Source: an uncultured Faecalibacterium sp. (GTDB taxonomy: Bacteria; Bacillota; Clostridia; Oscillospirales; Ruminococcaceae). Taken from it: 40,486 nucleotides of DNA. A model generated the notes under the pieces. The model was not told the DNA's origin. It searched no databases and worked only from the letters and a program-made list of their open reading frames with translations. The DNA is taken from assembly GCA_934512105.1 (NCBI GenBank), contig CAKSWQ010000018.1, positions 1-40,486 on the forward strand, written 5' to 3'. A program made the position numbers and the translations under genes. Below, one piece after another: positions 8,138 to 14,850 of the stretch (within the stretch, counting starts at the first letter, position 1; each line of letters opens with the position of its first letter).

Positions 8138-8194
8138 ACCCTAACTGGACAAACCTATCCACCCGAAAGGCTGTCTAGTTAGGGTTCTTTTTTT
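8138..8194 (+). terminator. Terminator of the Sak-DUF3846-LPD28 unit
   Basis: A 14-base stem (8138-8151 with 8172-8185, one G-T pair) is followed by TCTTTTTTT. It starts 10 bases after the LPD28 stop. Confidence 0.9.
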
Positions 8195-8208
8195 CATTAT
8201 TGAACACA

Positions 8209-8238
8209 ATGTCCACAGGGTCAGACCCAAATGGACAT
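8209..8238. promoter_or_regulatory. Quasi-palindrome upstream of the small serine recombinase
   Basis: ATGTCCA (8209-8215) and TGGACAT (8232-8238) flank GGGTC-A-GACCC (8218-8228). The resulting 30-base nested palindrome is centred near 8223 and followed by TTTTTG. It lies 18 bases before the recombinase start and overlaps where its 5' leader would be. It may be a recombinase binding site, an operator, or an attenuator hairpin; the sequence alone does not decide. Confidence 0.45.
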
Positions 8239-8256
8239 TTTTGAAGGAGATAGCCT

Positions 8257-8829
8257 ATGAATATAGCTTACGTTCGGGTTTCGACCATAGAACAGAATGA
8301 GGCCCGACAGGTTGAAGCCCTGCGTGTCCACCAGATCGACAAATGGTTCAAAGAAAAGGTATCAGGCAAAGATACGAACCGCCCTCAACTTCAGGCCATG
8401 CTCGAATTTGCCAGAGAGGGCGACACCATTTACATTCATGATTTCAGCCGCCTTGCTCGCAGCACTTCCGACCTGCTCAAACTGGTGGAGACCTTGCAGG
8501 CAAAAAATATCCGCCTTGTCAGTAATAAGGAAAACATCGACACCCACACGCCTACGGGAAAACTGATGCTGACCATGATCGCCGCTATCAATGAGTTTGA
8601 ACGGATGAATCTGTTGGAACGTCAACGGGAAGGAATCGCTATTGCCAAACGAAAGGGCATCTATAAAGGTCGGAAGCCTGTTGCCATTTTGCCTGAAGAG
8701 TGGCAAACCACCTATACCAACTACTGCGCCAGAAAAATCACCAAAGTTCAAATGGCAAAGCGGTTGGGCATCTCTCGAACCACACTGGATAAGTTACTGA
8801 AAAATCAGGAGGAAAAATCTCATGGCTAA
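8257..8829 (+). CDS. Small serine recombinase (resolvase/invertase family)
   Basis: This 190-residue recombinase starts at ATG after GAAGGAG. The N-terminal catalytic domain (about 1-140) has the nucleophile Ser9 in YVRVST, then DFSRLARSTSDLL with the conserved arginines, TPTGKLMLTMIAAINEFERMNLLERQREGI and the E-helix. A short helix-turn-helix (KITKVQMAKRLGISRTTLDKLL, about residues 158-180) completes the resolvase/Gin-type plan. Such enzymes resolve co-integrates or flip segments and act on short paired sites. A nested palindrome lies just upstream. It overlaps the next gene by 8 bases. Confidence 0.92.
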   Translation: MNIAYVRVSTIEQNEARQVEALRVHQIDKWFKEKVSGKDTNRPQLQAMLEFAREGDTIYIHDFSRLARSTSDLLKLVETLQAKNIRLVSNKENIDTHTPTGKLMLTMIAAINEFERMNLLERQREGIAIAKRKGIYKGRKPVAILPEEWQTTYTNYCARKITKVQMAKRLGISRTTLDKLLKNQEEKSHG

Positions 8830-9421
8830 AAACTGGAAGCATACCAAAAAGCTGCTGGAAGCCCTTCTCTGCGATAAGCTGAAAGGCCGCATTACTTACC
8901 AGCTTCACTGCTACCGCCCTGACGATGATTGGACTGGCTATCTTGAAATCCTGCTGGATAAAAAGCCGATTTTTAGGGCAGGCAGCTGTCTCGCAAAAAA
9001 TCCGAATTATTGTGTCTACATATCCGAGACTGAAATCCGCCGCATTATGACGATATACCTTAAAACTGATTCTACCAACGAGTCAGCTGAAGTCAACTCT
9101 ACCAGTATCCGCACCGCCGCTGGATTCATTTGTTCCTATATCCGTAATTGCCAGCGTCAGGAACAGGGCAGAATTTTTCTGGAAGATGCAATGGTGATGC
9201 TTGGTGAATATCTCAGCTCCGATATTGAAACCTGCCTGAAATCCAACTCTCCCTTCATCAATACCCTTGCTGTTCTTGATCGCAGAGTTGGCAAACGCAG
9301 ATTGCAGAAGCTGGCTGACAAGGGCAGCAGCATTGCGCCGAAGTGGGCGTGGCCGTTCTATGAAGCAAGGTTTGAGGTGGAAGGAATCGCTTCATCGTGG
9401 TCAAAAAATCCATCTTGCTAA
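8822..9421 (+). CDS. SF0329-like protein of unknown function
   Basis: This 199-residue soluble protein overlaps the recombinase end by 8 bases and starts at ATG after AGGAGG. The plan fits SF0329-family proteins as I remember them: KKLLEALLCDKLKGRITYQLHCYR, then EILLDKKPIF, and NSPFINTLAVLDRRVGKRRLQKL ... FYEARFEVEGI near the end. Their function is not known. The overlap suggests translational coupling to the recombinase. The family call rests on recalled pattern only. Confidence 0.55.
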   Translation: MAKNWKHTKKLLEALLCDKLKGRITYQLHCYRPDDDWTGYLEILLDKKPIFRAGSCLAKNPNYCVYISETEIRRIMTIYLKTDSTNESAEVNSTSIRTAAGFICSYIRNCQRQEQGRIFLEDAMVMLGEYLSSDIETCLKSNSPFINTLAVLDRRVGKRRLQKLADKGSSIAPKWAWPFYEARFEVEGIASSWSKNPSC

Positions 9422-9506
9422 TCCGTAATAATCTCTGAATCTCCCGCTTGGCATCACAAGGTCACCTTTCTTCTATATTTCCCCATTTTATTAAAAAATT
9501 CTATTC

Positions 9507-9555
9507 GTGTGGAATGTGTACCCTTTCAAAGCACTGTCTGTCACACATTCCACAC
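9507..9555. terminator. Bidirectional hairpin between converging genes
   Basis: GTGTGGAATGTGT (9507-9519) pairs exactly with ACACATTCCACAC (9543-9555) across a 23-base loop. Plus-strand reading continues into ATTTTTGG; minus-strand reading reaches a T-run 9 bases on. It separates the SF0329-like gene (plus) from the unknown minus-strand gene. The 146 bases between the two genes show nothing else. Confidence 0.65.
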
Positions 9556-9567
9556 ATTTTTGGATTT

Positions 9568-10926
9568 TTAAAGCCAATTTTCTCCGTAGAAACCTTCTCC
9601 AATCCACTCTACCAGTTCACGGAATCTAGCTTCGTCATAAATCAGCAGCGTTTTCCCCAAGCACTCTTTGATATAAAAATACATATTCCATATATTTTCT
9701 CTTGTTTCTTTATCACAAGTTAGTTCAATTTTTATAGCATCCATGTATGTATTCAATTCAACGAGTTCTTGACCAAATGGCTCTACAATCAAAGTATCAT
9801 GTCTTTGGTAATTTTCTGTAATATTTTTGGTGATTTGCGCTGCCGAATATTTTGTACTTTCCTTACGCACTCCACCACCCGACCGCACTTCATTTTCTGT
9901 CTTGTTTTTAATCACCTTTCCGTATCTTCGCACATCCCTCGGCACGTCAATCTTAATCTTCTTATCGCCTACAACAGCCAAAATGACAGCCCATGTGAGT
10001 GGCCGTTTTTCTGATTCCCACCTCGATATCCCAGCTGCACATAAGATCTGAAAAAAATCTCTGCATCTCTTATACTTTTCTGTCGTTCCACCAGCCTTCT
10101 GATATGCTTCCTCGCTGCTTGCACATTTGCCTTGAAGCATATCACGCTGTTTCACACTTATAAGTTCCGAGAAATCTTTGCATTTTGCAATTTGAGTTTT
10201 CGGGAACTTCTCTTCTGCTGCTGACATCAGATAAGTATCCATTTCTTTTACAAGCAATTTTTCCTTTTCTATTTGGCTGTTCCAAATCAAATATTCACAC
10301 CAAAACAGCCGAGCCTTATCAATACTAACAGGCCGCTGTTGTCTAATTTCCCCCTTGGGATTTCTAAAAAAGCTTTCTTCCTCTATATCATCCCTAATCA
10401 TTTTCAAAGTTGTCTTATCGAAGTCTACACCGGAAATATCACTCAATACTGTAGAAAACCACTCTGTCAACTGTGCTCCACGCATCGTAATTTCCATATC
10501 TCGCGTACTTAACATAGTATCTTCGCATATGTCAACTCCACCATAAGGCAGTTTTTTGAAAAAATATGGATGTTCAAAATACTCTCTGTACTTTTCCGGG
10601 TGGTACTCCAATTTAGATATGAACTCCAGAGTTGTATTAGTTTGATTCCTTAGTCGCAGCTCATAGACGAGCTCCGTCCATTCTTCCCTTGAATATTCTT
10701 CAATCGGCACCAGCTCAAACGCTTTCTTTTGCAGCTTTTCCCATGCTACATCAAAGTATTTTCTAAAAGTATCCCACGTAATAGCTTCTGGACGTTCATA
10801 TTGTTCTTTCTTTTCACCATCCATATACCAATCCGCATATAACCGACTTAGTTGTTTGAACTTTGCTCTGCTTCTGTTTGCATTCTCCTCATTTCTATTT
10901 TTGAATTTTGTCATTTTATCGTTCAT
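9568..10926 (-). CDS. Unrecognised 452-residue soluble protein
   Basis: I do not recognise this protein. It is charged and probably mostly helical, with no signal peptide, membrane segment or nucleotide-binding motif that I can see. It opens with a Lys/Asn/Arg-rich stretch (MTKFKNRNEENANRSRAKFKQL). Aromatic- and acid-rich middle parts follow, then a basic patch near residues 330-370 (KKIKIDVPRDVRRYGKVIKNK) before an acidic end. ATG at 10,926 has AAGGAA about 8 bases upstream. A five-codon frame with a much stronger ribosome binding site sits directly before it. It diverges from the 552-residue gene at 11,043, and the pair forms an isolated accessory island between two recombinase genes. Cargo such as defence or regulation is possible but nothing in the sequence proves it. 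Confidence 0.7.
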   Translation of the reverse strand: MNDKMTKFKNRNEENANRSRAKFKQLSRLYADWYMDGEKKEQYERPEAITWDTFRKYFDVAWEKLQKKAFELVPIEEYSREEWTELVYELRLRNQTNTTLEFISKLEYHPEKYREYFEHPYFFKKLPYGGVDICEDTMLSTRDMEITMRGAQLTEWFSTVLSDISGVDFDKTTLKMIRDDIEEESFFRNPKGEIRQQRPVSIDKARLFWCEYLIWNSQIEKEKLLVKEMDTYLMSAAEEKFPKTQIAKCKDFSELISVKQRDMLQGKCASSEEAYQKAGGTTEKYKRCRDFFQILCAAGISRWESEKRPLTWAVILAVVGDKKIKIDVPRDVRRYGKVIKNKTENEVRSGGGVRKESTKYSAAQITKNITENYQRHDTLIVEPFGQELVELNTYMDAIKIELTCDKETRENIWNMYFYIKECLGKTLLIYDEARFRELVEWIGEGFYGENWL

Positions 10927-10938
10927 TTTTCAATTTCC

Positions 10939-10966
10939 TTAAAATTTCTGGGGCATTTCTCCTCCT
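10939..10966 (-). other. Possible five-codon leader (MPQKF) with strong ribosome binding site
   Basis: On the minus strand AGGAGG (10,961-10,966) is followed 4 bases later by ATG-CCC-CAG-AAA-TTT-TAA (10,956 to 10,939). The stop overlaps the AAGGAA that would serve the 452-residue gene. This could couple translation of the large gene to a short leader, or be chance in a purine-rich stretch. Confidence 0.3.
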
Positions 10967-11042
10967 GATGAACTGCACATTTTTATGCTAGACTGGTGTC
11001 AAGCAATAACAGCTTCCATACGAAGCAGAAGGAGAAAACTCT

Positions 11043-12701
11043 ATGATCACATCAATTATATTTCAAAATTCCAAAATAGCATCCGATGGTGTACAATGGC
11101 TTGCCGATGGCGAGCAAAACGATTCCATTTATATTCTTCCTAAAGATGGGCACTATGATCCGTCTCAGGGCATCCCTGAATTTTACACCTTTATCTTAAA
11201 CAGCGGCAATGGCGATAGCATTCAGGTTGGGATTCTCTTTGCAGCTGGTACCGCAGCATTTAGTGCAGTCACTCCCGACTGGACAACAGATGCTCACATT
11301 CAGCGCGCAGTTCTGACGTGCATCGGTAAGCCTTGCACATTTAAGACCACCATCTGCCGTAAGGTTGCTTTTCCCGTAACCGACTATGGCAATGGTAAAA
11401 GCAATGAACTTACGCAGGAGATGTCTACTCCCGAACGTCGAAAACTCATTGATGTCTGTAAAAATGGTTCTTTGATTGCTAATGACCTCCGCGCAGATGT
11501 ATCTGGCATCAAGAAGCATCTTCAAATTTTAGAGCCTGTTCTCCGTGATTTTTCTGATGGAAGGGGTAATTTGGGCTCCTTATATGCAAATGGTGAGCCT
11601 TCTTTTCTTCAGGATAAAAAACTTAATCCGTCAACCTTACAGCGTCTCATTGTCTTTAACACAGACTCGTTAAAGTACGCTGGTAAGTGGGTGCACAGTA
11701 TTCCAAAGGCCCTAGTGTCCAGCTTTGTGGTATCTCTTGGAATCTATTTTGAAAACCACCCCGAAAAACTGGATGATTATAAGCAAAAGTTTTTGGCAGA
11801 CTCCGAAAAAGTATTCAATCAATTTTCTGTGCAAGGTAATATCCGAATCTGCAATTACTGCTTTGTCAACTACTTCGTTCATAACATGGTACTTGAGATT
11901 GCGGAGAATGAAGGTTGGATGGCCGCTTCTAAATGCGCCCAGTGCCGTGATCTGTTAACAGAATCACTGCATTCCGTTTATTTACGGCAAAGTGCTATTG
12001 AGAATATTGATGCCTGTGTTCTCAAAAGCTGCTTTTCCCAGTTAAGTCGCAACATTCGGCTTGTTCTGCCTCGGCCTGTCTGCCTTAATAATGCTCCCTG
12101 CTATGGAGCAGACTGCCCAGATTATAACAGTCACCAGCCGTGCTGCCGTACACCTCGCAAAGAGGTAATCCCTGATGAGCTGGCTGTCATTGAAAGTGCG
12201 AAGGATAATGAACCAGAAGAATACGGCGTTGCTTTTTATGACAGTGACGTTCGTGTTATATTTCCCAATTTATCCCATCAAGATGGTAATGTTATGGTGG
12301 TCGTTTCTGCTGAAGCTTTCTGGAGTTGTTACGAACACGCTGTCCGTGACATTTTTGAGCAGACACAAGTTACACTACGGCGACGCAATTTCACTCAATT
12401 AAAACAGTTCCTGAGCCAGATGGGTGTTCTTCTATATGAACGCCGTGACTATGAAAAGGATCTGCGTAACTACACCATCTCATGGTGCTCTTGTACCTTT
12501 TCTGGCAACGATTCGTCTTTTTCCACGTTTACAACATCCCATCGAAAATTTTTAGCATTGTACGTTCCGCAAGAATGGCTTCCTCATCTATACGAATCTG
12601 ACCGCATCCTGCTTGCTAAAAATTTAATGTCGATTCATGTTGACCCACCTTTCAAGGTGTTAGCATCTCTCATACGAGACCTTGTATCAGAACCATTTTA
12701 A
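11043..12701 (+). CDS. Unrecognised 552-residue protein with clustered cysteine pairs
   Basis: I do not recognise this protein. It starts at ATG after GAAGGAG. There is no signal peptide or clear membrane segment. The N-terminal 150 residues look beta-rich (MITSIIFQNSKIASDGVQW ... ILFAAGTAAFSAVTP). The middle contains two CxxC pairs, Cys270/Cys273 and Cys298/Cys301, followed by a Cys-rich run with Cys347, 353, 358, 367 and 368 and a His at 364. These look like two metal-binding (probably zinc) sites. The C-terminal third is helical and ends near residue 552. It is divergent from the 452-residue gene. Its stop is overlapped by the ribosome binding site of a 44-residue gene, so it may be co-transcribed with the large recombinase. 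Confidence 0.7.
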   Translation: MITSIIFQNSKIASDGVQWLADGEQNDSIYILPKDGHYDPSQGIPEFYTFILNSGNGDSIQVGILFAAGTAAFSAVTPDWTTDAHIQRAVLTCIGKPCTFKTTICRKVAFPVTDYGNGKSNELTQEMSTPERRKLIDVCKNGSLIANDLRADVSGIKKHLQILEPVLRDFSDGRGNLGSLYANGEPSFLQDKKLNPSTLQRLIVFNTDSLKYAGKWVHSIPKALVSSFVVSLGIYFENHPEKLDDYKQKFLADSEKVFNQFSVQGNIRICNYCFVNYFVHNMVLEIAENEGWMAASKCAQCRDLLTESLHSVYLRQSAIENIDACVLKSCFSQLSRNIRLVLPRPVCLNNAPCYGADCPDYNSHQPCCRTPRKEVIPDELAVIESAKDNEPEEYGVAFYDSDVRVIFPNLSHQDGNVMVVVSAEAFWSCYEHAVRDIFEQTQVTLRRRNFTQLKQFLSQMGVLLYERRDYEKDLRNYTISWCSCTFSGNDSSFSTFTTSHRKFLALYVPQEWLPHLYESDRILLAKNLMSIHVDPPFKVLASLIRDLVSEPF

Positions 12702-12713
12702 GGAGGTGTCCCT

Positions 12714-12848
12714 ATGACCGTGGATGATATGGTTTTGGCGTTGAAGCTGGTCTGTGCCCTACATGAGCGTGGTCTGGTCAACAATGCCACATACCAAGCT
12801 ATCCTGAAAAAGTACTTACCCACACCGTCAGACCGCACCGCAGCCTGA
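12714..12848 (+). CDS. Small helical protein (44 residues) upstream of the recombinase
   Basis: This frame has a near-perfect AAGGAGGTG (12,700-12,708) 5 bases before ATG and ends TGA at 12,846-12,848. The peptide (MTVDDMVLALKLVCALHERG...) is a short amphipathic helix pair with a Pro/Ser tail. Small proteins of this look commonly precede serine recombinases in Clostridia elements, from memory of such loci. A role as a recombination co-factor is only suggested by place. Confidence 0.65.
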   Translation: MTVDDMVLALKLVCALHERGLVNNATYQAILKKYLPTPSDRTAA

Positions 12849-12883
12849 CTACAAAGCATCGGAGAACAAGGAGGTGATTGCCT

Positions 12884-14707
12884 ATGTCCTCCGATTTTTC
12901 TTCGCCCATGCGCCGGGTTGCCATCTATGGCCGAGTATCTACACCGCATGAGGCTCAAATTTCTGCTATGGATAACCAGAAGCAGTGGTACGAGGATGAG
13001 GCTGCCCGTCATGATAACTGGATTGTTGTCGCTCGCTACTATGATGAAGGTATCACTGGTACAAACGCCAAAAAACGTCCGCAGTTCATGGCGATGATAG
13101 ATGCTGCTCGCCGAAAAGAATTTGACCTTATCATTACCCGTGAGGTCTGCCGCTTTGCACGAAATACCGTTGTTACCCTCAGCATCACCCGTGATCTGAA
13201 GCTTCTCGGCGTTGAAGTCTACTTCATCCAAGATAATATCCATACGATGGATTCTGATGGTGAGCTTCGTCTCACCATTATGGCATCTATGGCTCAAGAG
13301 GAAAGCCGCAAAATTTCTGAACGTGTTCGGGCTGGGCAGCAAATCAGCCGTGAAAACGGCGTTCTCTATGGCAGCGGCAACATCTTAGGCTACCGCCGTG
13401 TTGGAAAAACCTATGTCATCGAACCTGACGAAGCTGAAACCGTAAAAATGGTTTTTGAGTTGTATGCTCAGGGGAATGGTTACATGAAAATCTGTAACGT
13501 CCTTACTGCGCAGCGTCGTAAAAGCTCTACTGGCCTTACAAAATGGACTTGTGAGCGCATTGGGCGCATCTTAGGCAATGCTACATACAAGGGCTACATC
13601 GGCTATAACAAAAGCACCTGTGTAGACTTTCTGAGCAAAAAGCGTGTAGCGAACACCAGCGATGAGTTCATCTATATCAAGGGTAACTTTCCTCCGATTG
13701 TTTCTGAAGAACTATGGGACAAATGCGCTGCTATCCGTCAAAAGCGCAGCAGCGTTCGGTTGTCGCCAGAAGGCAAACTTCAGAAATTCGGGTCAAAGGA
13801 ACCTCAGTCCGTCTGGTCGAAAAAACTGCGTTGCAGCTGTGGCTCTGCATTCCGACGTTTCCTGTGGCGTGTCAATGCAGACGGCACAAAGGCTTACGGC
13901 TTCGAGTGCTATCGCCAGAAACGCGGTGCCAGCAGACAGGTACTGGAACATGGTCTTGACCCCTCCATTATCTGTACCAGCAAGAGCATCCCTGAATGGC
14001 ATATCAACCTGATGTGCCGCGAGGTGTTCCGTACTGTGTGGCAGGGCAAGAAGGACTGCATCCTGCAAGTCTGCAAAATGATTGAAGACTGCGCCACCAA
14101 GGATGCTTCCACACAAGACACCGCCTTAGCCAAACTTAACAGCCAACTCCATAAGCTCGACCGTCGAGCTGCTGGGCTTCGTGAAATGCGTTCTCTGGGG
14201 GACATCAGCCGGGAAGAATTTCTGACCGACTCTGCCGAAATTCAGTCAGAACGCACCTCTATTGAACAGCAAATCGCACAGCTGCAAAACGCTGCTGAGG
14301 CTCAAGACGCTAATTCGAGCATCAATCTTTCAGCTATCCGTAAGACGCTGGAGCGCTGGCTCGACCTGTCCGACACCTGCGTAGATGATGCTGTCATTGA
14401 TGAGTTTGTTTTGCAGGCCGTTGAGATTGACGACAACACCTTTAATTTTACGCTGAACCTTGACGCACGGAAAGATTCTCAACACAATTTTACCGCCAGT
14501 CAGGTTGCATTGCAATCCTATCGTGAGAAGAAATTTCCAAACGCCCCGTCCTGCATCGACTGCGCCTTGACCGACCATATCTTGAATCCCAAAGAGCTGC
14601 TCCGCTTCACTATCACCCGTGAGATGGCAGCAGCCTACTGCAAAGAGATCGGCCTGAAGTTCTTCGGTAAGAAATGGCACGATAAGACCGTTATCATTAG
14701 CATCTAA
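12884..14707 (+). CDS. Large serine recombinase (site-specific integrase of the element)
   Basis: This is a 607-residue protein. ATG at 12,884 has AGGAGG 8 bases upstream; a TTG two codons earlier is not needed. The N-terminal resolvase domain (about 10-155) carries nucleophile Ser19 in YGRVST, then EVCRFARNTVVTLSI and GELRLTIMASMAQEESRKISERV. The recombinase domain (about 165-275) starts near GYRRVGKTYVIEPDEAETVKMVFELY and includes a WTCERIGRILGNATYKGYIGY motif. A zinc-ribbon segment with paired cysteines (LRCSCGSAF ... FECY) precedes a coiled-coil near 395-470. This plan is that of phiC31/TndX-type integrases, which join attP and attB without host factors. As the last gene before ppdK it is the likely mover of the element. 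Confidence 0.93.
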   Translation: MSSDFSSPMRRVAIYGRVSTPHEAQISAMDNQKQWYEDEAARHDNWIVVARYYDEGITGTNAKKRPQFMAMIDAARRKEFDLIITREVCRFARNTVVTLSITRDLKLLGVEVYFIQDNIHTMDSDGELRLTIMASMAQEESRKISERVRAGQQISRENGVLYGSGNILGYRRVGKTYVIEPDEAETVKMVFELYAQGNGYMKICNVLTAQRRKSSTGLTKWTCERIGRILGNATYKGYIGYNKSTCVDFLSKKRVANTSDEFIYIKGNFPPIVSEELWDKCAAIRQKRSSVRLSPEGKLQKFGSKEPQSVWSKKLRCSCGSAFRRFLWRVNADGTKAYGFECYRQKRGASRQVLEHGLDPSIICTSKSIPEWHINLMCREVFRTVWQGKKDCILQVCKMIEDCATKDASTQDTALAKLNSQLHKLDRRAAGLREMRSLGDISREEFLTDSAEIQSERTSIEQQIAQLQNAAEAQDANSSINLSAIRKTLERWLDLSDTCVDDAVIDEFVLQAVEIDDNTFNFTLNLDARKDSQHNFTASQVALQSYREKKFPNAPSCIDCALTDHILNPKELLRFTITREMAAAYCKEIGLKFFGKKWHDKTVIISI

Positions 14708-14721
14708 CCCTCCAGACAGCA

Positions 14722-14767
14722 AATGGCTCCCAGCTTCCACAAGGAGACTGAGAGCCATTCTTTTTTT
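14722..14767 (+). terminator. Terminator of the large recombinase gene
   Basis: AATGGCTCCCAG (14,722-14,733) pairs with CTGAGAGCCATT (14,748-14,759), with one mismatch, followed by CTTTTTTT. It is the last recognisable feature of the mobile element. Confidence 0.85.
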
Positions 14768-14775
14768 GCATCAAA

Positions 14776-14812
14776 AAGCCCCTTGGCTTCCATTACAGAA
14801 ACCAAGGGGCTT
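14776..14812 (-). terminator. Terminator of ppdK
   Basis: AAGCCCCTTGG (14,776-14,786) pairs exactly with CCAAGGGGCTT (14,802-14,812). Read on the minus strand the stem ends in GGGGCTTTTTGA, a proper T-tract. It lies about 40 bases after the ppdK stop and faces the recombinase terminator. Confidence 0.85.
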
Positions 14813-14850
14813 GATTCGCTTTTAGGCTATCTTACACCACAGGGAAAATC

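Larger units (their letters stand above)
1..14770. mobile_element. Integrated mobile element, right-hand part (left end outside window)
   Basis: This stretch is visibly AT-richer than the DNA after 14,851. It carries genes typical of Clostridia integrative elements: two serine recombinases, a Sak-like annealing protein, LPD28 and DUF3846 proteins, and an XRE regulator. The large serine recombinase is the last gene before chromosomal ppdK, a common place for the integrase of such elements. The exact right end is not visible. I place it between the recombinase stop (14,707) and the ppdK stop (14,851), and no att core could be read because the left end is missing. No conjugation genes (relaxase, coupling protein, type IV secretion) are present here, so it could be a mobilisable or degraded element, or those genes may lie to the left. 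Confidence 0.75.
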
